Positions 1 to 4,890 of a stretch of DNA of 5,104 nt are shown one piece after another (positions within the stretch are counted from its first letter, which is position 1; every line of letters starts with the position of its first letter). Under the pieces are notes generated by a model, which was not told where the DNA came from, searched no databases, and saw nothing but the letters and a program-made list of their open reading frames with translations. The position numbers and the translations under genes are program-made. This DNA comes from an uncultured Bacillota bacterium (lineage in GTDB: Bacteria; Bacillota; Clostridia; UBA1381): assembly GCA_949297205.1 (NCBI GenBank), contig CASFSH010000313.1, positions 1-5,104 of the forward strand, in the 5' to 3' direction.

Positions 1-592
1 ATTCCTGAAATTCTTTTTCTACCGATTCAAAGTCTGATAAAATATCGCCGCCTGCTGCTGAAACCGCATTGTCAAGATATTTGTTTGCATTGCGATTTAC
101 CGTTCCGAAACTAATTTTGCCGTCATATATATCCTGCTGCATGGCAATTAAAGAATTGTTGAGATTGGTAGCGTATGTGCTCAGCTCCGAAAGCGTGTTA
201 TATTCTTCATCGCTGATAGTTTTGTTATTAATTACGTTTTGACTCAACATATAGGTAAAGTCACCTATTTGTGATAAAAATTTTTCTGTATTTTCAAGCT
301 GAACTTCTGAAATGGGCAGTTGACCCAAACATGCTTTGGCGGCGGTAGTTTGTCTGAATAATTCGGATGAAATTGTACTTAACTGAGAGGCACTTGACAC
401 AAGCATACTTTTTTGAAGTAAGGTGTCAATATCATCTACATAATTTACAAGCTCGTGAAAAGCCCTGTTATAGTTGTTTTCCACATTAGTTTCCAACGCT
501 TTTACATTAGTGTACTGAAATATTGAAAAAATTGTCAGTGATGCAATAACGGCGGATAAAATCCAATAAATATATCTGTTTTTTGCAGTCAT
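1..592 (-). CDS. ypeB: Germination protein YpeB, N-terminal 197 residues (partial, 3' end off window)
   Basis: YpeB is the partner of the cortex-lytic enzyme SleB in dormant spores; in Bacillus each protein is needed for the other to be stable and correctly placed. Reading the minus strand from ATG at 592 gives an open frame to the left window edge. Residues about 6-28 form one N-terminal membrane segment. Family hallmarks follow in order: ENNYNRAFHEL at 38-48, QLSTISSELFRQ near 70-81, AAKACLGQLPISE at 84-96, and LENTEKFLSQIGDFTYML at 99-116. The C-terminal PepSY repeats typical of YpeB would lie outside the window. An SD site (AGAAAGGA, 600-607 in plus coordinates) precedes the ATG. The gene starts 40 bp after the sleB stop with no terminator between them, so the two are probably one transcript in the usual sleB-ypeB order. 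Identification rests on motif recognition and the sleB neighbour, and is firm. Confidence 0.93.
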   Translation of the reverse strand, partial: MTAKNRYIYWILSAVIASLTIFSIFQYTNVKALETNVENNYNRAFHELVNYVDDIDTLLQKSMLVSSASQLSTISSELFRQTTAAKACLGQLPISEVQLENTEKFLSQIGDFTYMLSQNVINNKTISDEEYNTLSELSTYATNLNNSLIAMQQDIYDGKISFGTVNRNANKYLDNAVSAAGGDILSDFESVEKEFQE

Positions 593-632
593 GGTAAAGT
601 CCTTTCTAAATAAAATAATTATATGTTAAAAA

Positions 633-1106
633 TTATTTGCAAAATCTGTGTTTGCCGATTTGTTTTATAAATGTTCTGGACCAAATCCAGGAGCTTGTGG
701 CTGTGTCGGGATTAAAGTAATAAATGGCTCCTCCTGTAGGATCCCAGCCGTTCATTGCGTCGTTACAAGCCTTATAGACGGTTGAGTTGGGATCAATGGG
801 AACGTTAATCTGTCCGTCAGACACTGCGGTAAATGCTCCGGGCTGATATATTACACCTGAAATGGAATTTGGAAATGATGAGTGCTTAACTCTGTTTAAT
901 ATTACGGCGGCAACAGCAACCTGTCCTTCATACGGCTCGCCTCTTGCCTCGCCGTTAACAGCTCTGGCCATAAGCTGAATATCACTTGCGCTTCTTTGGG
1001 TTTGAGCTTGTGCATTATATTTTGAAAGACAGAATAATGCAGTAGCTGCACAACCGATAACAAGAGTTATTATCAGTAAGTATTTTTTAACGCTGCTTGT
1101 TAACAA
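633..1106 (-). CDS. sleB: SleB-type spore cortex-lytic enzyme / cell wall hydrolase (Hydrolase_2), short form
   Basis: SleB is a lytic transglycosylase that degrades muramic-lactam cortex peptidoglycan during germination. From the preferred TTG start at 1106 the protein has 157 residues. A hydrophobic signal or anchor segment spans about 9-28, with a possible AQA cleavage site at 32-34. The Hydrolase_2 domain fills about 40-157. Its signature NGEARGEPYEGQVAVAAVILNRV begins at residue 51, and E53 matches the catalytic glutamate of the family; the IGKHRFC ending is typical. Bacillus SleB is much longer because an N-terminal peptidoglycan-binding domain precedes the catalytic domain; that domain is absent here. 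An in-frame GTG at 1115 would add three residues. TTG is preferred because GAGGTGAT lies just upstream of it at good spacing and would otherwise overlap the GTG. The ypeB neighbour supports SleB over the related CwlJ, which lacks a signal peptide. Confidence 0.9.
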   Translation of the reverse strand: MLTSSVKKYLLIITLVIGCAATALFCLSKYNAQAQTQRSASDIQLMARAVNGEARGEPYEGQVAVAAVILNRVKHSSFPNSISGVIYQPGAFTAVSDGQINVPIDPNSTVYKACNDAMNGWDPTGGAIYYFNPDTATSSWIWSRTFIKQIGKHRFCK

Positions 1107-1110
1107 TGTT

Positions 1111-1118
1111 ATCACCTC
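1111..1118 (-). promoter_or_regulatory. Ribosome binding site deciding the sleB start
   Basis: The minus strand reads GAGGTGAT, an 8-base match to the extended Shine-Dalgarno sequence, followed by AACA and TTG. The GAGG core is 8 nt from the TTG at 1106, which is near-optimal spacing. The alternative GTG start at 1115 lies inside this same element and has no SD of its own, so the TTG start is favoured. Confidence 0.7.
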
Positions 1119-1139
1119 ATTAATTTACTTTTATAACCG

Positions 1140-1170
1140 TATTTTGAACCAAGGATAACTTTTTTATGTA
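1140..1170 (-). promoter_or_regulatory. Candidate sigma-G-type promoter for sleB-ypeB
   Basis: On the minus strand TACATA (1170-1165) and CAAAATA (1146-1140) are separated by 18 bp. They resemble the sigma-G pattern TGAATA / CATNHTA, with two -35 differences and one -10 difference. Transcription would start near 1133, about 27 nt before the TTG codon. In Bacillus the sleB-ypeB operon is sigma-G dependent, so position and function fit. The match is imperfect in AT-rich DNA and remains a candidate. Confidence 0.4.
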
Positions 1171-1196
1171 TAAAAAATAACATTAAAGTCAAAAAT
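1167..1196 (+). promoter_or_regulatory. Candidate sigma-F-type promoter for spoIIR
   Basis: TGTATA (1167-1172) and GTCAAAAAT (1188-1196) are separated by 15 bp. This agrees with the sigma-F pattern GYATA / GGNNANAAT except for one -10 base. Transcription would begin near 1203, about 30 nt upstream of the spoIIR ATG. B. subtilis spoIIR is a sigma-F gene, which supports the call. A weaker sigma-A-like alternative, TTGAAC (1145-1150) with TATAAA (1169-1174) at 18 bp, overlaps it. Confidence 0.5.
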
Positions 1197-1233
1197 TTAT
1201 CTGAATAAATTATACATAAGAAAGGAATACAAA

Positions 1234-1839
1234 ATGAAAAAAGTTTTTTTTGCATTTATGATTTCAGTAGAATTGATTTTGAACGGAATGGTTTATTCCG
1301 ATACGGTCACAGAAGATTTATCGGAAAATTTGCTTAGATTGCATATTATTGCAAACAGTGACAGTGAATATGATCAAAATATTAAATTAGAAGTACGTGA
1401 TAAAATTATAAAGGAGATTGGAGATAAAAAATTTGATGACAAAGAGGAGGTAATAAGCAGTATTAATGATCTTACATTTCTTATAAATGATTATCTGAGT
1501 AAAAACAATGTGGACTATTCGTGTGTGATATATCATCTCACAGATGAATTTCCTACAAAAGATTATAGTAACATTTCCATGCCTGCCGGAAATTATGACT
1601 GTATAAAAGTTGTTTTGGGAAAAGGAGAGGGTCAAAATTGGTGGTGTGTTGCATATCCGCCGCTTTGTTTTACCGAAGAAATATATGCACAAATGAGTGA
1701 AGACGGAAAAGAAAATCTTAAAAACAATTTAAGTGATGAGGCTTATAATATCATTGAAGGAGAAAAAACCGAATATAAAATTAAATTTTTTACAATGGAG
1801 ATAGTAAACAAAGTATTATCTTTATTTGACAATAAATGA
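1234..1839 (+). CDS. spoIIR: Stage II sporulation protein R (SpoIIR)
   Basis: SpoIIR is made in the forespore and secreted into the space between the two membranes. There it activates the mother-cell protease SpoIIGA, which processes pro-sigma-E and so couples the two compartments. The 201-residue product begins with MKK and a hydrophobic segment (about 4-21) resembling a signal peptide, though E13 sits inside it. Family hallmarks are LRLHIIANSDS at 34-44 followed by DQNIKLEVRDKI, FPTKDY near 106-111, MPAGNYDCIKVVLGKGEG at 116-133, and NWWCVAYPPLCF at 135-146 with paired cysteines C138 and C145. The ATG is preceded by AAGAAAGGA (1218-1226) with 7 nt spacing, a good SD. Length and motif order match the family. 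It is divergent from sleB-ypeB and appears to be a single-gene unit, since the next gene has its own promoter. No convincing terminator follows. Confidence 0.95.
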   Translation: MKKVFFAFMISVELILNGMVYSDTVTEDLSENLLRLHIIANSDSEYDQNIKLEVRDKIIKEIGDKKFDDKEEVISSINDLTFLINDYLSKNNVDYSCVIYHLTDEFPTKDYSNISMPAGNYDCIKVVLGKGEGQNWWCVAYPPLCFTEEIYAQMSEDGKENLKNNLSDEAYNIIEGEKTEYKIKFFTMEIVNKVLSLFDNK

Positions 1840-1897
1840 TAGATGTAACAAAAGACTTCTACAGTATTGTCTTTATAATATTATCATAAGAAAGTGA

Positions 1898-1926
1898 TTG
1901 ACAAATCATTACATTTATAATATAAT
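1898..1926 (+). promoter_or_regulatory. Perfect-consensus sigma-A promoter for the MBL gene
   Basis: TTGACA (1898-1903) and TATAAT (1921-1926) are separated by exactly 17 bp, matching both consensus hexamers. Transcription would start near 1933, giving a leader of roughly 85 nt before the preferred ATG at 2018. Such a promoter suggests vegetative expression, in contrast to the sporulation genes upstream. Confidence 0.8.
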
Positions 1927-1928
1927 AA

Positions 1929-1943
1929 ACATTGACGTAATGT
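1929..1943 (+). repeat. Small inverted repeat at the predicted transcription start
   Basis: ACATT (1929-1933) and AATGT (1939-1943) form perfect 5-bp arms around a 5-bp centre, GACGT. The element lies immediately downstream of the -10 box and covers the expected +1. It could be an operator for a dimeric repressor, but the arms are short and chance is a fair explanation in AT-rich DNA. Confidence 0.25.
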
Positions 1944-2005
1944 CGAAAAAAATATTTTACTTAATGAAAAAATGACAAATATTTACTATGACGGTGAATG
2001 TAAAA

Positions 2006-2012
2006 GTGAGGA
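2006..2012 (+). promoter_or_regulatory. Ribosome binding site deciding the start of the MBL gene
   Basis: GTGAGGA lies 5 nt before ATG at 2018. The longer reading frame from ATG at 1988 has no SD upstream and would place ten polar or charged residues ahead of an otherwise normal signal peptide, so 2018 is the better start. Confidence 0.65.
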
Positions 2013-2017
2013 AGAAT

Positions 2018-3415
2018 ATGAGATATAAAAGGGTAATATGTTTATTAATTTGGATTTTTATTTATACGACAGTTTCTTCGTGTGTATATTCATATAATAC
2101 GGATAATGTAAAGGTGACGATTGACGGGGAATATGTAGAATTTGATCAGCAGCCTGTTATTACTGAGGGGAGAACATTAGTCCCTTTACGTAAAATATTT
2201 GAAAAGCTGGGTGCGGTTGTTGAATATGATCAGCAAACATCCACAATTCATGCAAGCAAGTCCGGAATTGAATTGTCAATGACAATCGGTGACAGCAATT
2301 ATATTGTAAACAATAATCAATATACAATGGATGTTGCGCCTCGGATTATAAATGACAGGACTCTTGTACCGGTACGTGTTGTTTCGGAAAGTATGAATTG
2401 CAATGTAAACTGGGATGAAAATAAAAGAACCGTTATCATAACCACACCGCAGTATATATCACAAAATTCTTTTTTTGAGGTTCATTATATAGATGTGGGA
2501 CAAGCCGACTCGGCGTTGGTTATATGTGATGATAAAACAATGCTTGTTGACGGCGGAAATGCGGCTGACAGTAATACAGTCGTAGCATATCTTACAAAGA
2601 ACAATATTGATTATCTTGATTATATGGTATGTACTCATGCTCATGAAGACCATGTCGGCGGATTGTCGGGACCTTTGTCTGTTATGGATGTTGGAACAAT
2701 TTATGCACCCCTAACACAGGAAGATACTAAAGCATATCTGAATTTCAGAAACAAAGCAGAAGAAAAAGGTATTGAAATTATTAACCCATACTGCGGAGAG
2801 GTTTTTTATCTTGGTGATGGAAAGGTTGAAATTTTAGGACCGGTTTCGGAAGAAACGGATAATTTGAATAATACATCAATAGTTCTTAAAGTTACATATG
2901 GTGAAACGTCGTTTCTTTTCACGGGTGATGCGGAATATGAAGAGGAGCAGGATATTTTAAATGCCGGATGTGATTTGAGGGCAGACGTTTTAAAGGTTGG
3001 ACATCATGGAGCCGATAATTCATCTTCATATTCTTTTTTAAGAGAAGTAATGCCGGAATATGCGATTATTTCTGTAGGAAAGGATAATAGCTTTAATCAT
3101 CCTGCAGAGAATACATTATCAAGATTGAGAGATGTGGGCGCAAAAGTTTACAGAACAGATATGCAAGGGGATATTACTGTTTTTTCCGATGGGCAAAATA
3201 TAACCGTAACAACAAAAAAGAACGGTGAAATACAAACAAACCCTACTGAAAATGACAAAGAAAAAACGGTTCAATATATAGGAAATAAAAATACAAAAAA
3301 ATATCACAGATTGGATTGCATAACATTGCCGAAAGAAGAAAATCAGGTGTTCTTTTATGCAAAGGAAGATGCAGAAAATCAAGGTTATGAGCCCTGTTCA
3401 AAATGCAATCCTTAA
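2018..3415 (+). CDS. Secreted ComEC-type metallo-beta-lactamase with CuAO-N-like domain and C-terminal Ada-like zinc module
   Basis: The 465-residue product probably works outside the cell as a metal-dependent hydrolase, possibly on nucleic acid; the substrate is inferred. Residues 1-25 form a signal peptide (MRYKR, then a hydrophobic core). VSSC at 19-22 fits a lipobox, so it may be a lipoprotein. Residues about 30-143 form a copper-amine-oxidase-N-like domain with two similar units, GRTLVPLR at 51-58 and DRTLVPVR at 113-120. Residues 152-400 are a metallo-beta-lactamase domain of the ComEC/Rec2 class: HYIDVGQADS at 156-165, VDGG at 177-180, the metal motif HAHEDH at 207-212, GD at 303-304, HHG at 329-331 and H361. 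No ComEC membrane channel is present. After a polar linker, residues 419-465 carry H430, C434, C460 and C463, spaced like the Ada zinc ligands. It has its own sigma-A promoter and precedes the CBM9-like gene by 39 bp. Confidence 0.88.
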   Translation: MRYKRVICLLIWIFIYTTVSSCVYSYNTDNVKVTIDGEYVEFDQQPVITEGRTLVPLRKIFEKLGAVVEYDQQTSTIHASKSGIELSMTIGDSNYIVNNNQYTMDVAPRIINDRTLVPVRVVSESMNCNVNWDENKRTVIITTPQYISQNSFFEVHYIDVGQADSALVICDDKTMLVDGGNAADSNTVVAYLTKNNIDYLDYMVCTHAHEDHVGGLSGPLSVMDVGTIYAPLTQEDTKAYLNFRNKAEEKGIEIINPYCGEVFYLGDGKVEILGPVSEETDNLNNTSIVLKVTYGETSFLFTGDAEYEEEQDILNAGCDLRADVLKVGHHGADNSSSYSFLREVMPEYAIISVGKDNSFNHPAENTLSRLRDVGAKVYRTDMQGDITVFSDGQNITVTTKKNGEIQTNPTENDKEKTVQYIGNKNTKKYHRLDCITLPKEENQVFFYAKEDAENQGYEPCSKCNP

Positions 3416-3454
3416 ATATGTGATAAAAATTTTGTTTTCAAATAGGAGCAGTAT

Positions 3455-4015
3455 ATGAATAATAAAATGATTTTTAAAATAGATAATTTTCCCTGGGATA
3501 AAACGGGATTCAGACCGGAAACATCTGTTGAAATGTCATATGATGATACAGGATTTGAGCTTTGTTTTTCAACAGATGAAAAAGAAATAAGAGCTTTTCG
3601 GACACATAATAATACAGATGTACATCTTGACAGCTGTATGGAAGCATTTATTCAGTTTCTGCCCGATAAAGACAACAGCTACATAAATTTTGAAATAAAT
3701 CCAAACGGTGCAATGAAATGTGCAAGGGGAGAAAACAGATATGACCGTATTGAATATTCTGACTCTGTTATTGATAGTTTTAAAATAAAAACTCAGGTTG
3801 ATACAAACGGCTGGAAAGCATGGTTTAAAATACCTGTTGAATTTATTAAAAAGGAGTATCCGGAATATGTGCACGGTAAAAACAGCCGTATAAGAGCAAA
3901 TTTTTATAAATGCGGAGATAATACAAAGACTCCTCATTGGGGATGCTGGAATAGTATTGTATGCAGTCAGCCGGATTTTCACCGTCCTGAATTTTTTTGC
4001 GATATTGTACTCTGA
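3455..4015 (+). CDS. Carbohydrate-binding family 9-like protein (CBM9_2 type), cytoplasmic
   Basis: The 186-residue product resembles the stand-alone CBM9-like beta-sandwich proteins of Clostridia and Bacteroidetes, for which no reaction is established; sugar binding is inferred from the fold. Recognisable positions are DVHLDSCMEAFIQF at 55-68, YINFEINPNGAM at 76-87, W120 and W123, RANFYKCGD at 147-155, PHWGCWNSI at 160-168 and PDFHRPEFF at 173-181. The whole protein is this one domain, starting about ten residues in, and no catalytic domain is fused. There is no signal peptide or membrane segment, so it should stay in the cytoplasm, unlike xylanase-attached CBM9 modules. AGGAG (3444-3448) lies 6 nt before the ATG. 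It follows the MBL gene by 39 bp without a terminator or promoter I can see, so co-transcription is likely, but a shared function is not obvious. Confidence 0.82.
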   Translation: MNNKMIFKIDNFPWDKTGFRPETSVEMSYDDTGFELCFSTDEKEIRAFRTHNNTDVHLDSCMEAFIQFLPDKDNSYINFEINPNGAMKCARGENRYDRIEYSDSVIDSFKIKTQVDTNGWKAWFKIPVEFIKKEYPEYVHGKNSRIRANFYKCGDNTKTPHWGCWNSIVCSQPDFHRPEFFCDIVL

Positions 4016-4090
4016 AATTTGTGTTGGAAAATGTATGAGAATGTAAAAAAATACTTTTTATTATCTTGTTATTTTTGGTTGGTTTTTTCG

Positions 4091-4119
4091 TTGACATCGG
4101 ATTAAAATCATGTTATAGT
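4091..4119 (+). promoter_or_regulatory. Sigma-A promoter with extended -10 for azlCD
   Basis: TTGACA (4091-4096) and TATAGT (4114-4119) are separated by 17 bp. TG at 4111-4112 adds an extended -10 element. Transcription would start near 4126, about 45 nt before the azlC ATG. This separates azlCD from the upstream CBM9-like gene. Confidence 0.75.
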
Positions 4120-4135
4120 AATTATGTCTGATTTT
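4104..4135 (+). repeat. Inverted repeat flanking the azlCD -10 box (possible operator)
   Basis: AAAATCA (4104-4110) and TGATTTT (4129-4135) are perfect 7-bp inverted arms around an 18-bp spacer that holds the -10 box and predicted +1. A second nested-type pair, GACAT (4093-4097) and ATGTC (4124-4128), also brackets the -10. In B. subtilis azlCD is repressed by the Lrp-type protein AzlB, so an operator here is plausible, but no regulator gene is visible and AT-rich arms can arise by chance. Confidence 0.3.
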
Positions 4136-4144
4136 GGTGAAAAA

Positions 4145-4174
4145 ATGAAGAAAAAGGTGAATGAGATAAAATGA
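4145..4174 (+). CDS. Possible nine-codon leader frame coupled to azlC
   Basis: ATG at 4145 opens a frame encoding MKKKVNEIK and ending with TGA at 4172-4174, which overlaps the azlC start as ATGA. GGTGA (4136-4140) precedes it with 4 nt spacing, a usable SD. The azlC SD (AAAAAGGTGA, 4151-4160) lies inside this frame and is rather far from its own ATG (10 nt after GGTGA). Translation of the leader could deliver ribosomes to azlC by coupling. The peptide has a single isoleucine and valine and no leucine, so it does not look like a classical branched-chain attenuator. It may simply be a chance frame. Confidence 0.3.
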   Translation: MKKKVNEIK

Positions 4175-4890
4175 CGGAGCAAAAAGGTTCTGCATACATA
4201 AATGGATTAAAAATGGGAATTCCCATAGGAATAGGGTATCTTGCAGTGTCTTTTTCATTGGGAATTACAGCAAAAAATGCCGGATTGTCCGGATTTCAGG
4301 CTGCACTTACAAGCCTTTTGCTTAATGCATCCGCAGGGGAATATGCTGCATTTGCATTAATAGCAATCAATGCGGGATATTTTGAAATTGCATTAATGGA
4401 ATTTATAGCAAATGCAAGATACTTGTTAATGTCATGCGCACTTAGTCAGAAGTTGTCCGATAAAGCAGGATTATTTCATAGAATGATTATTGGTGTTGCG
4501 GTTACAGATGAAATGTTTGGCGTATCAATGTCAAGACTTGATAAAATAAGCCCGTTTTTTTATTTTGGAATGATGTCGGTTGCTATGCCTTGCTGGTCTT
4601 TGGGTACCTATCTTGGGGTGGTTTTGGGAAATGTGCTGCCGTCAAACGTTGTCAGTGCTCTGAGTGTCGGGCTGTACGGAATGTTTCTTGCAAGTATAAT
4701 TCCGCCTGCAAGAAAAAATAAAATAATTTTGGCAACGGTTACGGTGTCAATGCTTATGAGTCTTGTGTGCACATTGCTGCCTGTTATTTCGAATTTATCC
4801 GAGGGCGTAAGAACAATACTCCTGACCGTTGTGATTTCAAGTATTGCCGCAATTTTATTCCCCGTAAAGGAGGAAGAAGATGAAGCATAA
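4171..4890 (+). CDS. azlC: AzlC family branched-chain amino acid exporter, large subunit
   Basis: AzlC is the large membrane subunit of the AzlCD pair, which exports branched-chain amino acids and, in B. subtilis, confers 4-azaleucine resistance. The 239-residue length is normal for the family. Family features are GIGYLAVSFSLGITA at 20-34, NASAGEYAAF at 52-61, ARYLLMSCALSQKL at 82-95, VTDEMFGVS at 111-119, and GTYLGVVLG at 145-153. Hydrophobic segments lie at about 15-33, 41-68, 70-90, 128-154, 160-178, 184-205 and 213-231, followed by an acidic tail, KEEEDEA. The ATG at 4171 is used because the frame has no earlier good start; its SD, AAGGTGA (4154-4160), is somewhat distant. Its last 11 bases overlap azlD, the usual arrangement for this pair. 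It has its own sigma-A promoter. The transported substrate here is inferred from the family. Confidence 0.93.
   Translation: MTEQKGSAYINGLKMGIPIGIGYLAVSFSLGITAKNAGLSGFQAALTSLLLNASAGEYAAFALIAINAGYFEIALMEFIANARYLLMSCALSQKLSDKAGLFHRMIIGVAVTDEMFGVSMSRLDKISPFFYFGMMSVAMPCWSLGTYLGVVLGNVLPSNVVSALSVGLYGMFLASIIPPARKNKIILATVTVSMLMSLVCTLLPVISNLSEGVRTILLTVVISSIAAILFPVKEEEDEA

Noticed and set aside
1387..1692. 101-codon frame antisense to spoIIR
   Set aside because: It lies wholly inside spoIIR, whose protein is clearly recognisable, and has no recognisable motifs of its own.
1851..1874. Inverted repeat AAAGAC / GTCTTT just after spoIIR, considered as a terminator
   Set aside because: The stem has six pairs with only two G-C pairs and a 12-nt loop, and no run of T follows. 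It is too weak to call an intrinsic terminator.
1964..1975. Tiny frame ATG-AAA-AAA-TGA in the MBL gene leader
   Set aside because: It has only three codons, no SD and lies in A-rich DNA where such frames arise by chance.
1988..2017. Upstream ATG giving ten extra residues on the MBL protein
   Set aside because: It has no SD and would put a polar stretch before the signal peptide, whereas ATG at 2018 has GTGAGGA at proper spacing.
3569..3982. Long open frame (137 codons) antisense to the CBM9-like gene
   Set aside because: It is a shadow frame of a well-supported gene. It lacks a convincing SD and shows a Cys/Phe/Ile-rich composition typical of antisense reading of AT-rich coding DNA.
4045..4089. 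AAAAATA / TATTTTT arms and T-rich tracts after the CBM9-like gene, considered as a terminator
   Set aside because: The possible stem is entirely A-T with a long loop. T tracts are present, but no stable hairpin precedes them.
4061..4258. 65-codon minus-strand frame across the azlC promoter and start
   Set aside because: It overlaps a strong plus-strand promoter, SD sites and the beginning of azlC, and its product has no recognisable features.
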